A DNA stretch of 48,186 bases from Ammoniphilus resinae (GTDB lineage Bacteria > Bacillota > Bacilli > Aneurinibacillales > RAOX-1), in contig NZ_JAGGKT010000024.1 in NCBI RefSeq assembly GCF_017873965.1, positions 1 to 48,186 on the forward strand, read 5' to 3'. Positions 14,979 to 25,726 of this stretch are shown here, one piece after another. The notes below the pieces were generated by a model. It ran no database searches. It saw only the letters and a program-made list of their open reading frames with translations, and had not been told where the DNA came from. Numbering within the stretch: position 1 is the first letter of the stretch; every line of letters begins with the position of its first letter. The translations under genes and the position numbers were made by a program.

Positions 14979-16463
14979 GTGGCGATCCATAGATTACAAA
15001 ACTACATTGATGGCAAATGGACGGCCGATGGCGTTGTTAACTATGCTGCTGTCATTAATCCTGCCACTGGTGTAAACATTGCTGAAGTACCTTTATCCCC
15101 CGGGAACGAAGTTGATAAAGCGGTAGTGGCTGCAAAACAAGCACAAAAGGAATGGGCATTGGTGCCAGCACCGCTACGTGCTGAAATGTTATACCGTGTG
15201 GGTTATTTATTAAAAGAACGAAAAGAAAAAATTGCCCAGCTGTTAACCCAGGAAAACGGTAAGGTGATTGAGGAAGCCCGTGGCGAAGTCCAAGAAGGAA
15301 TCGATATGGCCTTTTATATGGCCGGCGAGGGACGGCGTTTATTCGGGCAAACAACTCCTTCTGAACTAAAGGATAAGTTTGCCATGAGTGTCCGTGCTCC
15401 CGTTGGCGTAGTTGGCATCATAACACCTTGGAATTTTCCGATCGCGATTGCTACTTGGAAATCGTTTCCCGCCATTGTGGCAGGAAATGCGGTCGTTTGG
15501 AAGCCAGCTACGGAGACGCCCTTGATGGCAAAAGAGCTTGCGCAGATCTTTGAAGAGGCTGGCTTGCCAAAAGGGGTTTTAAATGTCGTATTTGGGTCAG
15601 GCTCAATAGTTGGTGAAGCCATGGTTGACCATCCGGATATTCGTGTTATTTCTTTCACAGGCTCTAATGAAGTAGGCAGAAAGATTGCCAGTGCTTGTGG
15701 GCAAAACCTGAAAAAGGTCTCACTAGAAATGGGAGGAAAAAACGCTGTCATTGTGATGGAGGATGCTGACATAGAACTTGCTGTGGAAGGGATTTTATGG
15801 AGTGCCTTTGGAACGAGCGGGCAAAGATGTACAGCATGCAGCCGGGTCATAGTCCATGAAAAAGTAAAAGAGCAACTGGAAGCTCGATTACTAGCAGAAA
15901 TGGAAAGGCTAACCATTGGAAATGGTTTGGATGAAAAAATCAAAGTGGGCCCGATCATTAATCAAACTTCCTTACAAAAAATCAAAAACTATGTCGACAT
16001 TGGCGAAGCAGAAGGAGCTAAACTTTTAGTTGGAGGTAAGATACTTAATGAGGGAGATTATGCTAAAGGCTATTTCTTTGCTCCTACTCTCTTTACAGAT
16101 GTAAAAGCCAATATGCGCATAGCCCAAGAGGAGATTTTCGGGCCCGTTGTTTCATTAATTCCCGTGAGAAGTTTTGAAGAAGCGATTGCCGTCAATAATG
16201 GGGTCTCATTTGGTTTATCAAGCTCAATCTTTACCCGTGATGTTAATCGCGTATTTACAGCCCAGCGTGATCTCGACACAGGAATAGTTTATGTAAATGC
16301 AGGGACAACGGGGGCTGAAATCCATTTGCCTTTTGGAGGAACAAAAGGGACCGGAAATGGCCACCGTGACTCTGGGCTTGCCGCACTAGATGTGTTCACA
16401 GAATGGAAGTCTATCTATATTGACTACAGCGGAAAACTACAGCGAGCTCAAATTGACGTTTAG
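14979..16463 (+). CDS. Aldehyde dehydrogenase, probable allysine (aminoadipate-semialdehyde) dehydrogenase
   Basis: This 494-residue NAD(P)-dependent aldehyde dehydrogenase has every family landmark: TPWNFPIAIATWK for cofactor binding, FTGSNEVG, LEMGGKN with general base E250, and GQRCTACSR with nucleophile C284. Next to lysine 6-dehydrogenase it most likely oxidises allysine (2-aminoadipate 6-semialdehyde) to 2-aminoadipate; the substrate is inferred from context. GAGGAGGG precedes the GTG at 14979 by 11 bases, and homology starts there. Codons upstream to 14931 stay open but include only spacer sequence. The dehydrogenase that makes its substrate follows after 43 bases. Confidence 0.85.
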   Translation: MAIHRLQNYIDGKWTADGVVNYAAVINPATGVNIAEVPLSPGNEVDKAVVAAKQAQKEWALVPAPLRAEMLYRVGYLLKERKEKIAQLLTQENGKVIEEARGEVQEGIDMAFYMAGEGRRLFGQTTPSELKDKFAMSVRAPVGVVGIITPWNFPIAIATWKSFPAIVAGNAVVWKPATETPLMAKELAQIFEEAGLPKGVLNVVFGSGSIVGEAMVDHPDIRVISFTGSNEVGRKIASACGQNLKKVSLEMGGKNAVIVMEDADIELAVEGILWSAFGTSGQRCTACSRVIVHEKVKEQLEARLLAEMERLTIGNGLDEKIKVGPIINQTSLQKIKNYVDIGEAEGAKLLVGGKILNEGDYAKGYFFAPTLFTDVKANMRIAQEEIFGPVVSLIPVRSFEEAIAVNNGVSFGLSSSIFTRDVNRVFTAQRDLDTGIVYVNAGTTGAEIHLPFGGTKGTGNGHRDSGLAALDVFTEWKSIYIDYSGKLQRAQIDV

Positions 16464-16506
16464 AAGCAACGTCCCATGCTAAAAAAACTAGCAAGGGGGA
16501 ACTATC

Positions 16507-17649
16507 ATGAAAATTGCTGTTTTAGGATCGGGGTTGATGGGAAAAGAGGCAGCCCGAGACCTAGTGCAAAGCGCTGGGGTGACGGAGGTTGGGTTGGCGG
16601 ATGTAGATCTAAAGAGGGCTGAACAGGTATGCCAACACCTTCATTCTAATAAACTGCGGGCATTTTGTGTAGATGCGAATAATCCTCAACAATTAAAACA
16701 ATTTATTCAAGGGTATGATGTGGTCATTAATGCACTTTTTTATTCCTTTAATGAATCCGTTTCGAAAGCAGCCATTCAGGTTGGTGTGAATTGTGTGGAT
16801 CTAGGTGGCCATATTGGCCATATTACCGATAAAGTTTTGCAGTTGGATGCATCAGCACGACATGCAAAAACGACGATTATCCCCGATTTAGGGGTCGCTC
16901 CCGGGATGATTAATATTTTGGCTGGGTATGGAGCTAACCAATTGGATCAGGTGAAATCCATCAAGATGTATGTAGGCGGAATCCCGGTTCAACCTGAACC
17001 CCCTTTCGAATATAATCATGTTTTCTCGATGGAAGGGCTTCTTGATCATTATACAGATCCTTCCCTGATTATTCGTCAAGGTGTAAAACAAGAAATCCCC
17101 TCATTATCTGAAATAGAAAGAATTTATTTTAATCAATTTGGTCCCTTGGAGGCTTTTCATACGTCTGGTGGCACATCCACGTTACCTATGTCCTTCCCTT
17201 ATCTGGATACGCTAGAATATAAAACGATTCGCTATCCTGGTCACGCGGAGAAATTTAAACTCCTTGTTGATTTAAATTTGACCCGAAATGATTATCAGGT
17301 GGAAGTGGGAGGGAGAAAGGTAAAACCGCGCGACGTATTATTGAAGGTACTCGAACCGATCGTAGAATTGAAGGAAAAGGACGATGCCGTTCTGCTTCGT
17401 GTCATTGTATCAGGAGTAAAGAATGGGGTAGAGACTTCCTTTAGGTACGAGATGACCACATTCAAGGATCGTGTCAATCAGATTACAGCGATGGCAAGGG
17501 CTACTGCCAATACCATTTCGGTTGTTGCACAAATGATCGGGAATGGAACGATTAAAAAGAAGGGCGTATTTCCTCCTGAACAAATTGTCCCCGGTAAGGT
17601 GTATATAGAAGAGATGGCAAAACGGGGTATTCATATTATTGAAAATTAA
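16507..17649 (+). CDS. Lysine 6-dehydrogenase (saccharopine-dehydrogenase fold)
   Basis: This 380-residue enzyme closely resembles the Geobacillus lysine 6-dehydrogenase that I remember. It begins with [16 protein letters not shown] (Rossmann fold), followed by [38 protein letters not shown] and [14 protein letters not shown], and ends with [15 protein letters not shown]. The enzyme oxidatively deaminates the 6-amino group of lysine to allysine with NAD. Together with the upstream aldehyde dehydrogenase it would convert lysine to 2-aminoadipate. Start and length fit the family; GGGGG stands upstream of the ATG. A strong terminator follows. Confidence 0.88.
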   Translation: MKIAVLGSGLMGKEAARDLVQSAGVTEVGLADVDLKRAEQVCQHLHSNKLRAFCVDANNPQQLKQFIQGYDVVINALFYSFNESVSKAAIQVGVNCVDLGGHIGHITDKVLQLDASARHAKTTIIPDLGVAPGMINILAGYGANQLDQVKSIKMYVGGIPVQPEPPFEYNHVFSMEGLLDHYTDPSLIIRQGVKQEIPSLSEIERIYFNQFGPLEAFHTSGGTSTLPMSFPYLDTLEYKTIRYPGHAEKFKLLVDLNLTRNDYQVEVGGRKVKPRDVLLKVLEPIVELKEKDDAVLLRVIVSGVKNGVETSFRYEMTTFKDRVNQITAMARATANTISVVAQMIGNGTIKKKGVFPPEQIVPGKVYIEEMAKRGIHIIEN

Positions 17650-17655
17650 CCCACG

Positions 17656-17692
17656 AATAAGGGACTATTCCAAAAAGGAGTAGTCCCTTATT
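17656..17692. terminator. Terminator of the lysine catabolic pair and yunC
   Basis: A perfect 12-bp stem, AATAAGGGACTA with TAGTCCCTTATT, has a 13-base loop and lies between two converging genes. Confidence 0.75.
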
Positions 17693-17694
17693 CA

Positions 17695-17997
17695 TTACAA
17701 CATCTTTATTATTGCTTCGCGTCCAGTCATACCTGAATATATTCCCAATTCCTCGGCTGTTTTCGTGACGGATTCTAGCGGTGCCTCCAACAGCTGTTCA
17801 ATCGTTCGAACTCCTAAAGCTCTGCCAGCGATAATATTGCGATCGCTCAGCCTGTCGTTTAACAACTTGACATCCAAGGCTCCACACATGATATAGCCTC
17901 GGTCAGTTGTGACCACCAGCAAGGTCGTCTTAGGCAATTGAACAGAAATAGTTATAACAGAATGGCCTTCTATTTCAATTGGTTTGACATCGATCAT
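17695..17997 (-). CDS. yunC: YunC family protein (DUF1805)
   Basis: This 100-residue protein matches YunC. Conserved segments are PIEIEGHSVITISVQLPKT, TDRGYIMCGALDV and GRALGVRTIEQLLEAPL. The family is small, has a solved fold, and has no assigned reaction. GGAGGGG precedes the ATG at 17997; a TTG five codons earlier overlaps that site. It sits just downstream of a DUF6154 gene and yunD on the same strand, so the three may share a transcript. Confidence 0.88.
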   Translation of the reverse strand: MIDVKPIEIEGHSVITISVQLPKTTLLVVTTDRGYIMCGALDVKLLNDRLSDRNIIAGRALGVRTIEQLLEAPLESVTKTAEELGIYSGMTGREAIIKML

Positions 17998-18068
17998 GTA
18001 GGTCCCCTCCAAAGCAAAACAACGGTTTCACTCTATCATATGCAAAGAGGACCCTCTCTGTGCCAGAC

Positions 18069-18329
18069 CTAATGCAATGTATCACTTATTGGGGGTGTAT
18101 TTAAGGTTGTTTGCCCTACCCCTTCTTCAGCCATTTTTCTCCGCATCAATTCAATGAGGAACAGGCTTAACATCTGAAATAATTCCTCTTCCTTCATGTC
18201 CTTCACAAGGGTTACCATGTCTTCTTGTTCTAATTCCTGAAGAGCTCCGAGAACCAATGCAACAGCGTCCTCTTCATCTCCGGTAAGATGGTCGCGGTAC
18301 AAGTTATATAGATCATCAATAAATTTCAA
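18069..18329 (-). CDS. DUF6154 family small protein
   Basis: This 86-residue acidic, mostly helical protein begins MKFIDDLYNLYRDHLTGDEEDA, a signature I associate with DUF6154 of Bacillales. The rest is amphipathic helix (ELEQEDMVTLVKDMKEEELFQML), with a short polar tail. Function is unknown. It starts 24 bases after the yunD stop, and an AGAGGTGACTT-type site precedes the ATG, so it is probably translated from the yunD transcript. Confidence 0.72.
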   Translation of the reverse strand: MKFIDDLYNLYRDHLTGDEEDAVALVLGALQELEQEDMVTLVKDMKEEELFQMLSLFLIELMRRKMAEEGVGQTTLNTPPISDTLH

Positions 18330-18353
18330 TGCAAGTCACCTCTTCTGCCGGGC

Positions 18354-19784
18354 TTAAACCTGAATCCAGCGCTTATAGCTGCTTCGTAATAAAGCATCTT
18401 TCGATTGAAGTTCTTTAGATAAAATATCTCGAATGAATTCCGGTAAGTAATAGTGTATGTCTTTCGATTCTTTAAAATGTGGGAAGATCCAGCTGAATGT
18501 AAACATATCGATGGTGCCAACACTATATAAACGATTCTCTTCTAGCTCTCGGCCATTGATATCAATACGAAGGATTCGCTTTCCCTTGGGGAGATCTTGA
18601 TTATATTGAATAAACATGCCATCTACACACATCCACCCCAAAACACTTCCACGGAAGCCAAATCCTTTAATCTGTTTATAAATATTCTCTTCGTCGAGAG
18701 ATTGTTCAAGTACATCTTTCAACACGCTCCCCGGCATCTGTAGTTTACAGGGGTTTATGGGGTGCGGGCAAATTTGCAGTAAATCTTTTTTTGTAACAGG
18801 TCCTTTGGGGAGGGAAAATAAAATTTGTCCGGAATTCACCAAGGAAATATCCGCTTCCACCCAATCTCGAATTCCTTTAGCCAGCAAGTTTCCTAAAGGG
18901 GATTCCCGCTCCCAATCAATGGGGATCTGCACCTGCAGGTTCGTCACAGGCGGACTTAATATTTTCTCAGCATCCTTTTCTACCTGTTCAATATACCCAG
19001 CAATATCTCCTGCTTTGGCAAAATCTGAAGCCGGATAACATCGCCCATGAACCTGGACAATTTTTTTGGATTTCACATCATACTCTAGGGTAGTACTTCC
19101 CATATAGTTCCCAAATTTCCCAGCTTGTATAATAAAGGTTTGGTTTACCCTTTCCCCCTCTTCTAGCAAATGATGGGTATGGGCACCCAAAATGAGATCA
19201 ATCCCATCCATCTCAGATGCCAGCTTACGGTCATAAGACAGCCCTAGATGGGACATTAAAACGATAAAATCAACCTTTTCGCGGATGTTCTTTACTATAT
19301 TCTTTATTTCAAAAAATGGGTCTAAAACTTCCCAACCAAGTAAATCGTAAAATAATGAATAAGGGGCTGTCATACCGATCCAGCCAACTTTTACATCGCC
19401 TATTTGTTGAATATAACTGGTTTCGAGAAAAGCGGGGGGTTTATTGTTCTCTTTATCCCTTAAGTTTCCGCAGATCACTTTAAACTGGGCATTCTTATAC
19501 AATTCCATTAACTTTTCTTTAGGAAAAGTAATCCCTTCATTGTTTCCTATCGCAGCTAGATCATAACCTATTTGGTTCATAACCTCAATATTTGCCTGTC
19601 CCCAAGTAGCCTCAGTGATCACACTCATCCGATCGACATGGTCTCCTATGTCAACGACGACGACCTCTCCATCGGCTGTCAACTTCTCTTTCAGCTTTCT
19701 TATCCCATTGGCAAGATACGGTATATTGGCAAAATGGCTGTGAATATCATTGGTGTGAAGAATATGGAGTTTACCAGTCAGCAA
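18354..19784 (-). CDS. yunD: YunD metallophosphatase/5'-nucleotidase
   Basis: This 476-residue protein has an N-terminal calcineurin-type metallophosphatase domain (HTNDIHSHF, DIGDHVD, GNNEG, SHLGL and GAHTHH, together all the metal ligands) and a C-terminal 5'-nucleotidase domain from about residue 300. Most relatives are secreted, but no signal peptide is visible here, so this one acts in the cytoplasm, probably on nucleotides. The start is TTG at 19784 with GAGGAGG before it; the frame runs another 34 codons upstream, but homology starts at KLHILHTND. It heads a probable yunD-DUF6154-yunC unit. Substrate is inferred from the family. Confidence 0.88.
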   Translation of the reverse strand: MLTGKLHILHTNDIHSHFANIPYLANGIRKLKEKLTADGEVVVVDIGDHVDRMSVITEATWGQANIEVMNQIGYDLAAIGNNEGITFPKEKLMELYKNAQFKVICGNLRDKENNKPPAFLETSYIQQIGDVKVGWIGMTAPYSLFYDLLGWEVLDPFFEIKNIVKNIREKVDFIVLMSHLGLSYDRKLASEMDGIDLILGAHTHHLLEEGERVNQTFIIQAGKFGNYMGSTTLEYDVKSKKIVQVHGRCYPASDFAKAGDIAGYIEQVEKDAEKILSPPVTNLQVQIPIDWERESPLGNLLAKGIRDWVEADISLVNSGQILFSLPKGPVTKKDLLQICPHPINPCKLQMPGSVLKDVLEQSLDEENIYKQIKGFGFRGSVLGWMCVDGMFIQYNQDLPKGKRILRIDINGRELEENRLYSVGTIDMFTFSWIFPHFKESKDIHYYLPEFIRDILSKELQSKDALLRSSYKRWIQV

Positions 19785-19896
19785 TGTTTCTCCTCCTCTG
19801 TAGAGAAGATTTCCTCTCCCAAGCATCTTGGCTAATAGGATATCTTTATGATACTCGATCTTTTTCGGAAAAAAAAGAATTTCCACCTGAAAAAGG

Positions 19897-19925
19897 AAAA
19901 ATCCCGGGAAATCCCAGGATTTTTT
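19897..19925 (-). terminator. Terminator of the suf operon
   Basis: AAAAATCC pairs with GGATTTTT, extended by GGGA with TCCC across one mismatch. A T-rich tail follows on the minus strand, just after the sufB stop. Confidence 0.8.
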
Positions 19926-19934
19926 CGGTAGGCC

Positions 19935-21332
19935 TTAACCAATACTGCCTTCCATTTCGAACTTAATCAATCTATTCATTTCAACGGCATACTCCATTGG
20001 TAATTCCTTCGTAAATGGTTCGATAAAGCCCATTACAATCATTTGTGTAGCTTCATCTTCAGTTAAGCCACGGCTCATCAGATAAAACAATTGTTCTTCA
20101 CTTACTTTTGAAACGGTTGCTTCGTGTTCAAGCGTGACATTATCGTTCAGGATCTCGTTATAAGGGATCGTGTCAGAAGTGGAAATATCATCAAGAATCA
20201 ACGTATCACATTTAATGTTAGACTTTGAACCTTGGGCATTACGGCCAAATTTCGATAATCCCATATAAGTTACTTTCCCGCCATGTTTACTCATACTCTT
20301 GGAGACAATCGTCGAAGAGCAATCAGGTGCCATATGAACCATCTTTGCACCTGCGTGCTGGTGCATTCCTTTACCTGCAACGGCAATGGAAATAACAACA
20401 CCCTTGGCGCGTGGACCAACCATGACAACTGCAGGATATTTCATGGTTAATTTACTTCCAATATTTCCATCGATCCATTCCATCGTTGCATCCGCATAGG
20501 CAATTGCTCGTTTTGTTACGAGGTTATATACGTTAACAGACCAGTTCTGGATCGTGGTATAACGGCAGCGCGCACGTTCTTTAACAATGATCTCAACAAC
20601 CGCACTGTGCAGAGAATCAGTGGAGTAAATTGGCGCTGTACATCCTTCAACATAGTGAACAAAGGAGTCTTCGTCAGCAATAATGAGAGTCCGCTCAAAC
20701 TGACCCATATTTTCCGAGTTAATACGGAAATAAGCTTGTAACGGCTGCTCACATTTAACACCTTTTGGAACATAGATAAAGCTTCCGCCAGACCATACAG
20801 CACTGTTCAATGCAGCAAACTTATTATCTGCTGCCGGAATAACAGTCCCGAAGTATTCTTTTACGATATCAGGATATTCGCGCACAGCTGAATCCATATC
20901 TGTGAATAGAATACCTAATTTCTCCAAATCTTCCTGCATGCTGTGGTAGACGACTTCAGATTCATACTGAGCAGATACCCCAGCCAAAAACTTTTGTTCA
21001 GCTTCTGGGATCCCAAGTTTATCAAAGGTTGCCTTGATTTCTGCAGGAACTTCTTCCCACGTTTTCCCTTGCTTTTCAGATGGCTTAACATAGTAGGTAA
21101 TGGAGTCAAAGTCAAGATCCTTTAATTCCCCGCCCCAATTTGGCATTGGCTTTTTGTAAAATATATCGAGTGCTTTTAAACGGTACTCAAGCATCCACTC
21201 TGGTTCGTCTTTCATGCGTGAAATCTCTTCTACGATTTCCTTTGTTAATCCTTTTTTCGTTCTAAAAACCGAAACGTCCTTGTCATGAAAACCATATTGA
21301 TATTCCGACAATTCAGGTGCTTTCTTCGCCAT
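19935..21332 (-). CDS. sufB: Fe-S cluster scaffold subunit SufB
   Basis: This 465-residue protein is the scaffold of the SufBCD complex, on which nascent Fe-S clusters form in the cytoplasm. Typical segments are [56 protein letters not shown] and [15 protein letters not shown]; the Cys of [11 protein letters not shown] is the conserved ligand candidate near residue 370. It is the last gene of sufC-sufD-sufS-sufU-sufB, the usual Bacillales order, 20 bases after sufU. The start is ATG at 21332 with AGGAGGG upstream. Confidence 0.97.
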   Translation of the reverse strand: MAKKAPELSEYQYGFHDKDVSVFRTKKGLTKEIVEEISRMKDEPEWMLEYRLKALDIFYKKPMPNWGGELKDLDFDSITYYVKPSEKQGKTWEEVPAEIKATFDKLGIPEAEQKFLAGVSAQYESEVVYHSMQEDLEKLGILFTDMDSAVREYPDIVKEYFGTVIPAADNKFAALNSAVWSGGSFIYVPKGVKCEQPLQAYFRINSENMGQFERTLIIADEDSFVHYVEGCTAPIYSTDSLHSAVVEIIVKERARCRYTTIQNWSVNVYNLVTKRAIAYADATMEWIDGNIGSKLTMKYPAVVMVGPRAKGVVISIAVAGKGMHQHAGAKMVHMAPDCSSTIVSKSMSKHGGKVTYMGLSKFGRNAQGSKSNIKCDTLILDDISTSDTIPYNEILNDNVTLEHEATVSKVSEEQLFYLMSRGLTEDEATQMIVMGFIEPFTKELPMEYAVEMNRLIKFEMEGSIG

Positions 21333-21351
21333 AATTAATCCCTCCTAAAGC

Positions 21352-24303
<2,952 letters not shown>

Positions 24304-24318
24304 CCTAGTACCTCCCCT

Positions 24319-25107
24319 TTACACTTCACTGCCAACGGTTTCGTCTACGATACCTAGTTCTTTTTTAATCCAATCATAGCCTTCCGCTTCTAGTTTTTCA
24401 GCCAATTCAGGTCCGCCAGACTTCACAATTCGTCCCTGCATCATGACATGGACAAAATCTGGCTTGATATAATTCAACAAACGCTGATAGTGGGTAATAA
24501 CCAAAACGCCAAGCTCAGGACTTAACATATTGTTAACGCCTTGGGACACAATCTTCAATGCATCGATATCCAATCCTGAGTCGATTTCATCCATAATTGC
24601 AATACGCGGGTTTAACATGGACATTTGAAGAATTTCGTTACGTTTTTTCTCCCCGCCGGAGAACCCTTCATTCAAATAGCGGTGCATAAAGGCCTCGTCC
24701 ATCTCCAAAACCTTCATCTTTTTATCCATTTCACGAATGAATTTCATCAGAGAAATTTCTTTCCCTTCTTCCATCCGCGCATTGATTGCACTTCTTAAAA
24801 AGTCCGCATTGGTAACTCCGCTAATTTCACTCGGATATTGCATGGCTAAGAACAACCCTTTGCGTGCCCGTTCATCAACTGCCATTTCGAGGACATCTTC
24901 ACCATCTAGTGTGATAGATCCTCCTGTTACTTCATATTTAGGATGGCCCATAATGGCAGATGACAGAGTACTTTTACCCGTCCCGTTTGGTCCCATAATG
25001 GCATGAACCTCACCACCCTTGATTTCTAGGTTCAAACCCTTTAAAATTTCCTTATCCTCAATAGAAACTTTTAGATCCTCTATTTTTAAATGCGGCACTT
25101 GTGACAT
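24319..25107 (-). CDS. sufC: SufC ATPase
   Basis: This 262-residue ABC-type ATPase powers the SufBCD scaffold. Walker A is GPNGTGKST, the signature is [11 protein letters not shown] and Walker B is [14 protein letters not shown], all typical of SufC rather than of transport ATPases. GGAGG precedes the ATG at 25107; a further in-frame ATG five codons earlier overlaps that site. It is first in the five-gene suf operon, behind a leader of about 75 bases carrying a repeated sequence. Confidence 0.97.
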   Translation of the reverse strand: MSQVPHLKIEDLKVSIEDKEILKGLNLEIKGGEVHAIMGPNGTGKSTLSSAIMGHPKYEVTGGSITLDGEDVLEMAVDERARKGLFLAMQYPSEISGVTNADFLRSAINARMEEGKEISLMKFIREMDKKMKVLEMDEAFMHRYLNEGFSGGEKKRNEILQMSMLNPRIAIMDEIDSGLDIDALKIVSQGVNNMLSPELGVLVITHYQRLLNYIKPDFVHVMMQGRIVKSGGPELAEKLEAEGYDWIKKELGIVDETVGSEV

Positions 25108-25138
25108 TGTTTCATCCTCCATTCCGTATTAAAACGTA

Positions 25139-25180
25139 TCAATTGAAAATCAACTTTTTCCATTCTCAATTGATTATCAT
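25139..25180 (-). promoter_or_regulatory. Repeated TCAATTGA sequence in the suf leader, possible operator
   Basis: The perfect palindrome TCAATTGA occurs at 25139-25146 and 25166-25173. Each copy is followed by a similar ATCA segment, so a 15-base direct repeat matches at 12 positions, with starts 27 bases apart. Both copies lie between the -10 box and the sufC start, where a repressor could block elongation or initiation. The second copy continues into GATTATCAT, a partial Fur-box-like half site. Which protein binds is unknown. Confidence 0.4.
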
Positions 25181-25188
25181 CCTCTTAT

Positions 25189-25216
25189 ATTATAGTATAA
25201 CAAATAATTAAATCAA
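25189..25216 (-). promoter_or_regulatory. Sigma-A-type promoter of the suf operon
   Basis: On the minus strand TTGATT (25211-25216) and TATAAT (25189-25194) are 16 bases apart, in an AT-rich stretch about 80 bases upstream of sufC. From 25217 to 25406 no further gene or clear signal is visible. Confidence 0.55.
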
Positions 25217-25409
25217 GGAAACAACATTCTTATATTTTTTATATATTTTTGTTTAAAAAGTGAGTTGGGAAGTAATTATTCCGCATCTACCCTTGGTATT
25301 ATATCACTCCATTTATGGAAAAGCATTTTAAATTGACTTTATTCAGCCATGGTCTTTTCCATTTGGCAAATCATATTCTTTGGTAAGGTCACATAAATGG
25401 GGGGATATG

Positions 25410-25711
25410 ATGAGCAAATTAACTGAGGAGGAGATCCTGAAAAGACTCCTGCAATTAAAGGACTGGCAACTGGAAGGGAAAAAATGGATTATTAAAAAGT
25501 ATCGTTTCAACAATTTTTAACTGGCATTTCTTTTGTCAAAGAAATAGCCGATTTGTCCGAAGAGGTGAACCACCACCCGTTTATTTCCATAGATTATAAA
25601 GTAGTGACTCTAAAGCTTTCCTCGTGGCAAGAGCAAGGAATTACCGAAATTGATTTCGATTTAGCCGCCCAATACGACCAGATCTTCAGCAAAACCACGA
25701 GAGCGAAATAA
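25410..25711 (+). pseudogene. phhB: Pterin-4a-carbinolamine dehydratase, interrupted by a frameshift
   Basis: Two overlapping frames together spell a normal pterin carbinolamine dehydratase of about 100 residues, the enzyme that recycles the tetrahydropterin used by phenylalanine hydroxylase. The first frame (ATG 25410 to TAA 25518-25520) gives the N-terminal EEEILKRLLQLKDWQLEGKK part. The second, one base back, gives FLTGISFVKEIADL, the catalytic EVNHHPFISIDYK and the terminal ITEIDFDLAAQYD, ending at 25711. The break lies at a five-T run (25514-25518) directly before the in-frame TAA. It is a one-base loss, an assembly error or programmed slippage. A GGGGG site precedes the start, and the hydroxylase gene follows at once. 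Confidence 0.85.
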
Positions 25712-25726
25712 GCGAGGTGACTTATC

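Noticed and set aside
15314-15958. Long open frame on the minus strand opposite the aldehyde dehydrogenase gene
   Set aside because: It is Ser/Thr/Pro-rich, has no ribosome-binding site and lies wholly antisense to a gene with clear catalytic motifs. It is a coding shadow.
25360-25406. Sigma-54-like TTGGCA...TTTG sequence before phhB
   Set aside because: The spacing and the -12 element do not match the GG-N10-GC rule, and no enhancer-binding regulator is nearby.
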